This document shows positions 14,878-22,190 of a DNA stretch of 25,693 bases, piece after piece. The first letter of the stretch is position 1, and every line of letters starts with the position of its first letter. Source of the DNA: Gemmatimonadales bacterium (GTDB lineage Bacteria; Gemmatimonadota; Gemmatimonadetes; Gemmatimonadales; GWC2-71-9); the NCBI GenBank assembly GCA_013813675.1, contig JACCRH010000168.1:1-25693 (forward strand), written 5' to 3'. The notes beneath the pieces were generated by a model, which saw only the letters and a list, made by a program, of their open reading frames with translations, did no database searches and was not told where the DNA came from. The position numbers and the translations under genes are program-made.

Positions 14878-16521
14878 CTACGGTTCGACGCTCGTCGGCG
14901 GGTGGCTGGAGGCGAGGTTCAGCAGTTCCTTGGGCGTCGCCGCCTTGCGCAACAGCCCGATGGCCTCCTGCAGTTGTTGGTCGTTCCGGGCGTTGCGGCG
15001 AAACTCGGCGGAGGTGCCGAACACGTATCGCGCGATCTCGGACCCGAGCTGAAGGTCGACCAGCCGGCTCGCAGCCTTGAAGGCGGCGGGGTCCACGGTG
15101 ATGCCCTTGGCGTTCAGCTCGTCGTAGACCTCCTGCCGCATGCCCGGCGTCACCTGAAAGGCCTCGGAGGTGACGGTCCGCTTCTCCTTGACCTGCAGCG
15201 CATAGTTGTTCAGCACGTCGCGATAGACCGACACGCCACTGCCCAGCGCCCTCCTGAAGGCCTGCTCCGCCGTGGTCAGGGTATCGCCGCGGACAACGAT
15301 GTCGGGGACGATGCCTCCCCCGCCGCGTACGATTCGTCCCCCGTCGGTCCGGAAGATGGGGCGCGACTTGAGCGCGGAGTCCGACGCGGCAGGATCCAGC
15401 GTCGTGGAGCCCGTATCCCTGGCCTCTCCGACCACCTGCAGGAGCTGTTCTTCCTCCGACTCGGCCTCACGCTGAATGGTCCGGCCACTAGGCGTAAACC
15501 ACCTGGCCGTGGTGAGCTTGAGGGCCACTCCTTCGCCGAGCGGGAAGAGAGTCTGCACCAGGCCCTTGCCGAACGTCGGCGTGCCCACCACCACCGCCCG
15601 GTCGTGATCCTGCAGCGCGCCGGCGATGATCTCCGCGGCGCTGGCGCTGCCCTCGTTGACCAGGACTACGATGGGGAGGTCGGGCCAGGTCTGGCGGGCT
15701 TCGTCCACAAACTGCTTGGTGGAGCCGCGAGCCCGTCCGCGGGTCGACACGATCTCCTGCTTGGCGTCGAGAAAGAGATCGGAGACTTCGACGCCCTGAT
15801 CGAGCAAGCCGCCCGGATTCTGTCTCAGATCCAGCAGTAACGCCTTCATGCCCTTGGCGCGCTGAGCGATGATCTCGCGGCGGAGCTCGGCGGCGGAAGT
15901 CTCGCTCACCGTGTTCAGGGAGATGTAGCCGATACCTCCCTCGAAGAGCGTGCCTGGCGGCACCGAGCGGATGTGGATCTGGGCACGGGTCAAAGTGAAC
16001 TTGACCGGCTCGTCGATGCCACCTCGTTGGATCAACAGGCTGACGCGGGTGCCAGCTTCACCGCGCAGGGCTTTGAGGGCCTGCTCGCTGGTCCAGCCCT
16101 GGGTGGAGCGCCCCTCCACCTGTATGATCTTGTCGCCGGTCTGCACCCCGGCCCGCTCCGCCGGCGTCTCGGGCAGCGGCGCGATGACCGTGATCCATCC
16201 GCCGCGGGTGTCGATCTGGATGCCCAGTCCCGCGTAATTGCCCGACGTCTGAATCGTCAGCGCCTGGTAATCTTCGCCGGTGAGCAGCACGGAGTAGGGA
16301 TCCTTGAGCTGCTTCAACATGCCATCGGTGGCCTTCTGATACAGGTCGGTCTCGCCCAGGGAGTCGACGTAGTAGGCGCTCACGTGCCCCAGGACGTCGT
16401 CGAACAGGCGGGCCTGCTGGTACACGTTTCCGCCGGCGGCGGCGCCGCGCTGCAGCAACCACCCGCCGCTCAGAAACGAGATGACGGATACCGTCACGAT
16501 CACGCCCCAGCGCTGCCTCAT
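14878..16521 (-). CDS. S41-family C-terminal processing protease (CtpA/Prc type)
   Basis: 547 residues from ATG at 16521. A longer frame with a TTG at 16581 exists, but the ATG has GGAGG at the right spacing and is followed at once by the signal anchor (VIVTVSVISFLSGGWLL, 7-23). A PDZ domain lies at about 90-165 (YAGLGIQIDTRGGWITVIAPLPETPAERAG). The S41 core has Ser294 in NEGSASAAEI and Lys319 in GTPTFGKG, the Ser-Lys dyad with the Prc spacing of 25. The C-terminal 130 residues are helical and unassigned. Such proteases trim periplasmic and envelope proteins at their C-termini. It is probably periplasmic and membrane-anchored. It follows tmk by 61 bp. Confidence 0.93.
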   Translation of the reverse strand: MRQRWGVIVTVSVISFLSGGWLLQRGAAAGGNVYQQARLFDDVLGHVSAYYVDSLGETDLYQKATDGMLKQLKDPYSVLLTGEDYQALTIQTSGNYAGLGIQIDTRGGWITVIAPLPETPAERAGVQTGDKIIQVEGRSTQGWTSEQALKALRGEAGTRVSLLIQRGGIDEPVKFTLTRAQIHIRSVPPGTLFEGGIGYISLNTVSETSAAELRREIIAQRAKGMKALLLDLRQNPGGLLDQGVEVSDLFLDAKQEIVSTRGRARGSTKQFVDEARQTWPDLPIVVLVNEGSASAAEIIAGALQDHDRAVVVGTPTFGKGLVQTLFPLGEGVALKLTTARWFTPSGRTIQREAESEEEQLLQVVGEARDTGSTTLDPAASDSALKSRPIFRTDGGRIVRGGGGIVPDIVVRGDTLTTAEQAFRRALGSGVSVYRDVLNNYALQVKEKRTVTSEAFQVTPGMRQEVYDELNAKGITVDPAAFKAASRLVDLQLGSEIARYVFGTSAEFRRNARNDQQLQEAIGLLRKAATPKELLNLASSHPPTSVEP

Positions 16522-16526
16522 ACCTG

Positions 16527-16531
16527 CCTCC
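16527..16531 (-). promoter_or_regulatory. Ribosome-binding site setting the S41 protease start
   Basis: GGAGG on the - strand lies five bases before the ATG at 16521 (GGAGGCAGGTATG). It favours this start over the upstream TTG at 16581, which has no such site and sits one base from the tmk stop. Confidence 0.8.
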
Positions 16532-16582
16532 ACTCCCGCAGAAAGGACCAGGCCCGGCTCCACGCCGGGGTCCAATTTCAAC

Positions 16583-17224
16583 TTAACTCGTTACCGCGCC
16601 AAATCTGTCCGCAGCCATTCGGAGAATCTCCGACCACGCCACTTGCAAGAGCCGGTCCGGGGAGAGCTGCCCGTCCAAATGTCGCACCCCATCCCCGCGC
16701 ACCGCCAGATAGTAGTCCGCCACCCGGCGGTGAAATTCTCCGCTTTCCCGATCGAGCCGGTCCAGTCGTTTGCCGCCTGCAAGTTGCCGTGCCTGACCGG
16801 CTTCGGGGCTCAGATCGAGAATCAGCGTGAGGTTGGGGACCAGCCCCGCCGCTGCCGCCCGGTTGGCGGGGAGCACCACCTCCGGCGGGAGCCCGCGGCC
16901 CGCCATCTGGTAGGCCTCTGTGGACAGCGTGAAACGGTCCGAAAGCACCACCCGGCCGGCCGCGAGGCCGGGCAGGATCAATGTCTGCACCAGGTCGGCC
17001 CGCGCGGCGAGGTAGAAGAACAGCTCCGACACCGGCCCGACCGGGTGGTCGGGGTCGAGCAGGGCGTTGCGGGCCAGCTCCGCGGCGCGGGTACCGCCCG
17101 GTTCCCGGACCACCACGGGGTCCATTCCGGCCTGCCGCATCCGCTCGGCCAAGGCCGTGGCCAGCGTCGATTTGCCCGACCCTTCGGGACCTTCGAGGAC
17201 GACGAACAGCCCGGCCCCGGTCAT
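16583..17224 (-). CDS. tmk: Thymidylate kinase
   Basis: 213 residues. It phosphorylates dTMP to dTDP. The P-loop GPEGSGKST is at 12-20, followed by VVREPGGT, the DRF motif in VLSDRFTLSTEAYQMAGRGL and the LID region around RLDRLDRESGEFHRRV. ATG at 17224 overlaps the stop of the YlbF-family gene as ATGA. The longer open frame upstream of this Met lies in that gene and is not kinase-like. The P-loop begins 11 residues from the chosen Met, as usual. Confidence 0.93.
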   Translation of the reverse strand: MTGAGLFVVLEGPEGSGKSTLATALAERMRQAGMDPVVVREPGGTRAAELARNALLDPDHPVGPVSELFFYLAARADLVQTLILPGLAAGRVVLSDRFTLSTEAYQMAGRGLPPEVVLPANRAAAAGLVPNLTLILDLSPEAGQARQLAGGKRLDRLDRESGEFHRRVADYYLAVRGDGVRHLDGQLSPDRLLQVAWSEILRMAADRFGAVTS

Positions 17225-17574
17225 CCCAACGTGATGATGCTGCTGGTCGCGCCCTTCTCCATGCCATCGCTGATCTGCTGGTTCACCCGAGCCATCAGCT
17301 TCTCGAAGTTCGCGCGGGCGACGACGTACGCCTGTCCGATGGAGCTGGTTTCCAGGTCGCGCACGGCGCTCTCGTACGCATCGGCCGTCGGTTGGTCCGG
17401 CATCTGACCCTGCGCGATCGCCTGGTCCACTTTGCGGGCCAGCGTCTGAATCAGATCCAACTTGGTGACCGTCTCCTTGTCCTCGCGCAGCGAGGCCTCG
17501 GTGCGCCGAAGCGCCTGGTACTCCGAAGACTGGCCGATCTGACGGCCCAGTTCCTCTGCCTTGTCCCAGATCAC
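17221..17574 (-). CDS. YlbF/YmcA-family protein
   Basis: 117 residues from a GTG that overlaps the prmC stop as GTGA. GGAGG lies about 11 bases upstream. The protein is all-helical, with the layout of the YlbF family: AEELGRQIGQSSEYQALRRTEASL, then LIQTLARKVDQAIAQGQ and a C-terminal helix ARANFEKLMARVNQQISDGM. In Bacillus, YlbF, YmcA and YaaT form a complex that modulates RNase Y and development. Whether that applies here is unknown; no partner gene is visible. Family assignment is by pattern and moderately secure. Confidence 0.7.
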   Translation of the reverse strand: MIWDKAEELGRQIGQSSEYQALRRTEASLREDKETVTKLDLIQTLARKVDQAIAQGQMPDQPTADAYESAVRDLETSSIGQAYVVARANFEKLMARVNQQISDGMEKGATSSIITLG

Positions 17575-18428
17575 GGTTGTGCGCTCCTCCGAGCGAGCAG
17601 GTAGCGCTCGCGTCCGAAAAGGTCGGCATGGATGGCGACGTCCACCCAGCCCAATGCAGCGGCCTGCCCGGCGACCGCGGCGGCCCGCGTACAATCCACT
17701 TCCAGCGCCAGCCATCCCCCGACTCGGAGGACGGAGCGTGTCTCCTGCAGCAGCCGGACAGTAGCCCGCAGTCCGTCAGGGCCGCTCACCAGAGCGGAAG
17801 CCGGTTCCCACCGCTTGACCGACGGATCGAGGGAGGCGTACTCCGCTTCGGTAAGATAGGGGGGATTGGACACCACCGCGTCGAGCGAATCGGAGCGGAG
17901 CGGGGCGCAGAGATCGCCTCGCAGCAGGCGCACTCGCGCTCCCAGCGCCACGCGGTTCTGCTCCGCTTGCGCCAGTGCGGGAGCCGAGAGGTCCACCGCC
18001 AGCATCTGGTCGAAAGCGCCTTCGGAGGCCAGGCTGAGCGCCAGGCAACCGCCGCCGGTCCCGACATCGGCGGCGCGGCCAGTCCGCACCCGGGCCAGCA
18101 GCAGGTCCACCAGCCCTTCGGTCTCGGGACGGGGGATGAGCGCGCGATGGTCACTGGTGAGCACCAGATCTCGAAAGCCGATCCGGCCGGTCACGTGGGC
18201 AAGCGGCTCACCGCCGGCCCGGCGCCGCACCGCGCCGCGGAGCGCATGCACGGTGTCGTGCTCCACCTGAGTCTCACCGTCGACCAGCACCTCCGCGGGC
18301 AGCGCGGCGAGCAACTGGGACCAGACGCGCAACGCCTCCCGCCGCGGCTGGGGCACGCCGGCCGCCGCCAGCTCCGCCGAAAGTTCCGCCAAGAGCGCCC
18401 GGCGGGAGAGCGCCACGTCAGACCGCAT
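17571..18428 (-). CDS. prmC: Peptide chain release factor N5-glutamine methyltransferase
   Basis: 285 residues. It methylates the Gln of the GGQ motif in release factors using S-adenosylmethionine. An N-terminal helical domain (1-75) is followed by GEPLAHVTGRIGFRDL and LIPRPETEGLVD. The SAM site DVGTGGGCLAL starts at 121, and the catalytic NPPY is at 188-191. ATG at 18428 has AGGAG upstream and overlaps the prfA 3' end by 11 bp. A GTG four codons later is an alternative. The position directly after prfA, its substrate's gene, is a common arrangement and supports the call. Confidence 0.95.
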   Translation of the reverse strand: MRSDVALSRRALLAELSAELAAAGVPQPRREALRVWSQLLAALPAEVLVDGETQVEHDTVHALRGAVRRRAGGEPLAHVTGRIGFRDLVLTSDHRALIPRPETEGLVDLLLARVRTGRAADVGTGGGCLALSLASEGAFDQMLAVDLSAPALAQAEQNRVALGARVRLLRGDLCAPLRSDSLDAVVSNPPYLTEAEYASLDPSVKRWEPASALVSGPDGLRATVRLLQETRSVLRVGGWLALEVDCTRAAAVAGQAAALGWVDVAIHADLFGRERYLLARRSAQP

Positions 18429-19476
18429 CCTGCTCCTGCCGGCTCGCCATGCGGAGCGCATCCACCAGCTCATCCAACCGGCCGTCGATCACGTCGGCAA
18501 GATTGTGCACCGACAGATTGATTCGGTGGTCGGTGACGCGGCTCTGGGGAAAGTTGTAGGTGCGGATCTTGGCAGACCGGTCACCGGTACCGACCATCGC
18601 ACGCCGGTCCCGCGACCGTGCCGACTCCTGCTCGGCGATCATCCGGTCCAGCAACCGCGCGCGAAGCACCTCCATGGCCTTGAGCTTGTTCTGCTGTTGA
18701 GACTTCTGGTCCTGCTGGCTCACGACGAGTCCGGAAGGCACGTGGGTGATCCGGACGGCGCTGTCGGTCGTATTCACACTCTGGCCGCCCGGGCCAGAGG
18801 AGCGGAACACGTCCACCCGGATGTCCTTGTCCTCGATCTTCACGTCCACCTCCTCCGCTTCGGGCAGGACGGCGACGGTCGCGGCGGAGGTGTGGATTCG
18901 GCCCTGGGTCTCGGTGGCGGGCACCCGCTGCACCCGGTGCACCCCCGACTCCCGGCGCAGCAGGCCGAAGGCGCCTTCGCCGCGGACGGCCACGATCGCC
19001 TCCTTGAGCCCGCCCAGCGTTCCATCGCTGAGCGACATCGGCTCCCAGCGGAGGCCGTTCCGCTCGCTGTAGCGCTGGTACATCCGGTAGAGAGCGGAAG
19101 CGAACAGCGCGGCCTCGTCCCCGCCAGTGCCGGCGCGGATCTCGATGATGGCGTCGCGCGCGTCATGGGGATCCTGGGGAAGCAGGAGTGCGTGCAGCTC
19201 GTCGGTGAGGGCGGAGATTTCCGGGGTGAGTCGGGCCAGGTCGGCCCGGGCCAGGGTGGCCATCTCGGGATCGGGCTCGTCGGCCAGCTCCCGCGCCTGG
19301 GCCAGCTCGTGCTCCAGCCGGGCCAGGCGATCGGCCAGACGCACCACGGGCGCGAGCCGCGTGTGCTCGCGCCCGAGTGACTTGAGTTGCGCCGGATCCC
19401 GGGCGACGAGTGGGTCGGCGAGGGCCCTGCCGACCTCCTCCGCCCGCAGCAGTGCCTGGCGGAGCCTGCCCTCCAC
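18418..19476 (-). CDS. prfA: Peptide chain release factor 1
   Basis: 352 residues. It terminates translation at UAA and UAG. The PAT tripeptide at 186-188 (HRVQRVPATETQGRIHTSA) marks RF1 rather than RF2, and the catalytic GGQ is at 230-232 (RSSGPGGQSVNTTDS). The N-terminal helical domain and the C-terminal KIRTYNFPQSRVTDHRI segment are intact. It starts three bases after the rpmE stop and overlaps prmC, so rpmE, prfA and prmC look like one transcript. Confidence 0.97.
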   Translation of the reverse strand: MEGRLRQALLRAEEVGRALADPLVARDPAQLKSLGREHTRLAPVVRLADRLARLEHELAQARELADEPDPEMATLARADLARLTPEISALTDELHALLLPQDPHDARDAIIEIRAGTGGDEAALFASALYRMYQRYSERNGLRWEPMSLSDGTLGGLKEAIVAVRGEGAFGLLRRESGVHRVQRVPATETQGRIHTSAATVAVLPEAEEVDVKIEDKDIRVDVFRSSGPGGQSVNTTDSAVRITHVPSGLVVSQQDQKSQQQNKLKAMEVLRARLLDRMIAEQESARSRDRRAMVGTGDRSAKIRTYNFPQSRVTDHRINLSVHNLADVIDGRLDELVDALRMASRQEQDAV

Positions 19477-19479
19477 GCG

Positions 19480-19704
19480 TTACGCCTTGGGCGCCGCGGC
19501 CGCCGGCTCGGTCTGGTACCTCCGCCGGAACCGGTCCACCCGGCCGGCCGTATCCACGAGGCGCTGCTTCCCGGTAAAATAGGGATGACACTGGGCACAG
19601 ACTTCCACGTGAATCGAAGTCGAGGTCGAGCGGGTCTCGAACTGGTTGCCGCAGGCACACACGGCGGTGAGCTTGCGGTAGACGGGATGAAGATCGGCCT
19701 TCAC
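19480..19704 (-). CDS. rpmE: 50S ribosomal protein L31, zinc form
   Basis: 74 residues from GTG at 19704 (VKADLHPVY, the usual opening). Cys16, Cys18, Cys36 and Cys39 (CAC and CAQC) form the zinc site of the Cys-containing L31 type. FTGKQRLVDTAGRVDRFRRRY is the family signature. An in-frame TTG six codons upstream is rejected because the AGGAG at 19711-19715 is spaced for the GTG. The C-terminus ends in a short Ala/Pro-rich tail. L31 bridges the subunits on the 50S side. It is the first gene of the - strand run. Confidence 0.95.
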   Translation of the reverse strand: MKADLHPVYRKLTAVCACGNQFETRSTSTSIHVEVCAQCHPYFTGKQRLVDTAGRVDRFRRRYQTEPAAAAPKA

Positions 19705-19710
19705 TGCGGA

Positions 19711-19715
19711 CTCCT
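19711..19715 (-). promoter_or_regulatory. Ribosome-binding site setting the rpmE GTG start
   Basis: AGGAG on the - strand lies six bases before the GTG at 19704 and overlaps the alternative TTG reading, which would place it inside the coding region. Confidence 0.75.
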
Positions 19716-19783
19716 GTTCCAAGTTAGCCGAGAAATCTACTCGCTCCCCGTTCCACTCGGTAGGGCCCTATCCGGCCCAAACG

Positions 19784-19812
19784 TTGACATGCCTACCACG
19801 CGCAAGTAAGCT
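19784..19812 (+). promoter_or_regulatory. Putative sigma-70-type promoter of the Crp/Fnr gene
   Basis: A perfect TTGACA (-35) at 19784-19789 is followed after 17 bp by TAAGCT (19807-19812), a weak -10. Transcription would begin near 19820, giving a leader of about 27 nt to the GTG. The region between rpmE and this gene (19705-19846) is divergent and should also hold the rpmE promoter, which I cannot place with confidence. Confidence 0.5.
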
Positions 19813-19846
19813 ATCGCCAACTACTTCCGCTTCCGAGAGGCCCCCC

Positions 19847-20524
19847 GTGCCGCTGTCTCCGTCCGAGGTCCTGCGCAAGGTTCCCCTGTTCTCCGCGCTG
19901 GGCGAGGCCGACCTGGCGGCCTTCGCCGAGCTGACCCGCGAGCGCAGTTACCCCAAGGGAAGCGTGATCGTCTTCGAAGACGACCCCGGCGACGCCCTCT
20001 TTCTCGTCGCCGCCGGCCAGGTCAAGGTCGTGTTGATCGCCGAGGATGGCCGCGAGGTGATCCTCTCGGTGCTTGGCGAAGGGAGTTTCTTCGGCGAAAT
20101 GGCGGTCGTCGACGAGGAGCCGAGATCGGCCCACGTGATCGCGATGGAGGATTCCGGCCTTCTGGTCCTTCGGCGAGAGGACTTTCACGCCCGACTCCGC
20201 CACTCGCCGGAGGTGGCGATCTCGCTCCTCAAGGAGATCTCCCGCCGGCTCCGCCGGGCCGACGAGAAAATCGGCAGCCTGGTGCTCCTCGACGTCAACG
20301 GCCGGGTCGCGCACCTGCTGCTCCGCATGGCTGAAGACGAGGGGGGAGACCAGATCACCCGCAAGCTCACTCACCACACCATCGCGCAGATGATCGGCTC
20401 CAGCCGTGAGACGGTCTCTCGCACCATGCGGAATCTCGTGGAGCGCGGCATCATCACGGTGACCCGCAAAGACATAACACTTCGGGACCGACGCTCCCTC
20501 ATGCTGGCTGCCCGGCGGGCGTGA
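19847..20524 (+). CDS. Crp/Fnr-family transcriptional regulator
   Basis: 225 residues from GTG at 19847 with GAGAGG just upstream. The in-frame TTG at 19784 is the putative -35 box, not a start. A cyclic-nucleotide-binding fold covers about 10-120, with FFGEMAVVDEEPRSAHVIA at 81-99 corresponding to the phosphate-binding cassette; the RSA at 93-95 resembles the cAMP-contacting Arg-Ser of CRP. A long dimerisation helix follows, then a winged helix with THHTIAQMIGSSRETVSRTM at 175-194. There are no cysteines, which rules out an Fnr-type iron-sulfur sensor. The ligand is therefore probably a cyclic nucleotide, or none. The regulon is unknown. It diverges from rpmE and precedes an MBL-fold hydrolase by 95 bp. 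Confidence 0.92.
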   Translation: MPLSPSEVLRKVPLFSALGEADLAAFAELTRERSYPKGSVIVFEDDPGDALFLVAAGQVKVVLIAEDGREVILSVLGEGSFFGEMAVVDEEPRSAHVIAMEDSGLLVLRREDFHARLRHSPEVAISLLKEISRRLRRADEKIGSLVLLDVNGRVAHLLLRMAEDEGGDQITRKLTHHTIAQMIGSSRETVSRTMRNLVERGIITVTRKDITLRDRRSLMLAARRA

Positions 20525-20619
20525 GCGCAGTCACGGCCCCGAGGTGACTCTGGCCGTAGCCGCGGCCCCTGGGACAGGTGACGTTCGAGGATGTCCCATC
20601 CCGTCCCCGGGCGCCATTG

Positions 20620-21486
20620 GTGACCTACAAACTGAAGTTCTGGGGTACCCGCGGTTCCATTCCGACGCCCGGGCCGCAGACCGCACGTTACGGCGGCAAC
20701 ACCGCCTGCGTCAGCGTGTCCGGGCCCGACGGCCGCCTGGTGATCCTCGACGCCGGCAGCGGCTTGCGCCCGCTGGGTCACGAGCTGATGGCCTCGCCGG
20801 CCCGCGCCATCTCGGCGGATGTCCTGCTCTCTCACACCCATTGGGATCACATTCAAGGGCTGCCGTTCTTCAAGCCACTCAGCGCGCCGGGCAGCGCGTT
20901 CTGCATTCATGGCGCCGCACAGGAAGGTGTGGCGCTGGAGGAGATCTTGCGCCGGCAGATGGATCCGATGGTGTTCCCGGTACCCCTCACCGCGCTGGCC
21001 GCTGCGATCCAGGTGAACGAGATCACCGAGGGCGACGTGGAGCTCCCTGACTTCGTGGTGCGCGCTTTCCGACTGCGCCATCCGGGAACCACGCTGGGCT
21101 ACCGGCTGGCCCCCGCCTCGGGTGGGCGCGACGTCGCCTACCTGACCGACAACGAGCTGGGCGACGTCGCGCGCTATCCCGTCCGAAACGACTGGCGGGC
21201 TCGGCTGGTAAAGTTCCTGTCGGGTACCGACACCTTGATCCACGACGCCATGTATGGCGAGCAGATCATTCAGGCCCGGTGTGGATGGGGGCATTCCACA
21301 CCACGGCAGGCAGTGGCCCTGGCCGCAGAGGCGGGCTGCCGCAGACTGATCCTGTTTCACCACGAGCCCGAGCACGATGATGACGCGCTGGACCGGCTCC
21401 TCGAGGATACTCGAGCACACGCTTCGCGGACCGCTGGAGGCCTGCAGGTGGACGCGGCGGCAGAGGGGATGGAGCTGGCCCTGTGA
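20620..21486 (+). CDS. MBL-fold metallo-hydrolase
   Basis: 288 residues if started at GTG 20620, just before the conserved opening KLKFWGTRGSIPTPGP. GTG at 20578 would add 14 residues. Neither has a clear ribosome-binding site, so family similarity decides. Metal ligands are in HTHWDH at 72-77, and later motifs include YLTDNE, HDAMYGE, GWGHSTPRQAVALA and FHHEPEHDDD. This subgroup resembles PhnP-type cyclic phosphodiesterases and RNase Z relatives. A phosphodiester or cyclic-nucleotide substrate is plausible but unproven. The neighbouring Crp/Fnr regulator makes a cyclic-nucleotide link conceivable only. The stop overlaps the next gene as GTGA. Confidence 0.85.
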   Translation: MTYKLKFWGTRGSIPTPGPQTARYGGNTACVSVSGPDGRLVILDAGSGLRPLGHELMASPARAISADVLLSHTHWDHIQGLPFFKPLSAPGSAFCIHGAAQEGVALEEILRRQMDPMVFPVPLTALAAAIQVNEITEGDVELPDFVVRAFRLRHPGTTLGYRLAPASGGRDVAYLTDNELGDVARYPVRNDWRARLVKFLSGTDTLIHDAMYGEQIIQARCGWGHSTPRQAVALAAEAGCRRLILFHHEPEHDDDALDRLLEDTRAHASRTAGGLQVDAAAEGMELAL

Positions 21487-22190
21487 GGGCGAGAGGGATA
21501 CGCGGAGTCGGGGTGTCGGCTGCGATCCTGGTGTCGCTCGGCGCGGCGGGTTCCGCCACGGCCCAAGAAGGCACGGCGCGCTTCGTCATCGTGGCCTTCG
21601 AGAACACCGGCTCGTATGGCCAGGGCACTGAGGTGTTCCAGGCTCTGGGGTTGGGAGTGGCCGCGATGCTCGCGCGCGCGATCGACCGCCATCCAGGGGC
21701 GGACGTCATCGAGCGACACCAGCGCGGTGCCGCAGGCGGAGATCCCGGGCCGGGTGCACCGAAGCGGGTGGACGCGGCCGGCGCCGCGCAGATCGGCCGG
21801 GCCGCCGGGGCGCATTACACGGTCACCGGAAGCTTCGCGGATTTCTACGGAAAGTTCCGGATCATCGCGCGCCTGGTCGACGCGAAAAAAGGCGCGATCG
21901 TGAAGGTCATCTCCAACGATGACCCCAAACTGCAGGACCGGGCCCAGCTTGCCTCGATAATTCAGGCCGTGGGCGAGCGAATCACCTCGGCCGCCGGGCT
22001 GTCTCCCTATCCCGACGGCTCCGCGCCGCCGCCGATCCCCACCGACGCGATCACGGCCTACAGCCGGGGCCTGCTGCACGACAGCCGGGGCGAGAGTGCC
22101 CGGGCAAGCGAGTTCTATCAGAGCGCCCTGAGCGCGTTCCCCCCATTCGACGAGGCGCGGGCGGCACTGGGACAGCTCAGGGGCCGCTAA
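21483..22190 (+). CDS. Small secreted protein with CsgG/TolB-N-like fold and TPR-like tail
   Basis: 235 residues from a GTG overlapping the preceding stop as GTGA. A signal peptide ends near residue 28 (GSATAQEG). The mature N-terminus (ARFVIVAFENTGSYGQGTEVFQALGLGVAAML) resembles the FENTS-type start of CsgG, FlgO and TolB-N domains, and GAHYTVTGSFADFYGKFRIIARLVDAKKG fits the same fold. About 45 C-terminal residues (AYSRGLLHDSRGESARASEFYQSALSAF) look like one or two TPR helices. I do not recognise a named family. Envelope location is likely; the role is unknown. The stop overlaps that of the convergent DUF4105 gene. Confidence 0.7.
   Translation: MRARGIRGVGVSAAILVSLGAAGSATAQEGTARFVIVAFENTGSYGQGTEVFQALGLGVAAMLARAIDRHPGADVIERHQRGAAGGDPGPGAPKRVDAAGAAQIGRAAGAHYTVTGSFADFYGKFRIIARLVDAKKGAIVKVISNDDPKLQDRAQLASIIQAVGERITSAAGLSPYPDGSAPPPIPTDAITAYSRGLLHDSRGESARASEFYQSALSAFPPFDEARAALGQLRGR

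Noticed and set aside
16522..16581. N-terminal 20-residue extension of the S41 protease from TTG at 16581
   Set aside because: The ATG at 16521 has a well-spaced GGAGG and leads straight into the signal anchor, while the TTG has no ribosome-binding site.
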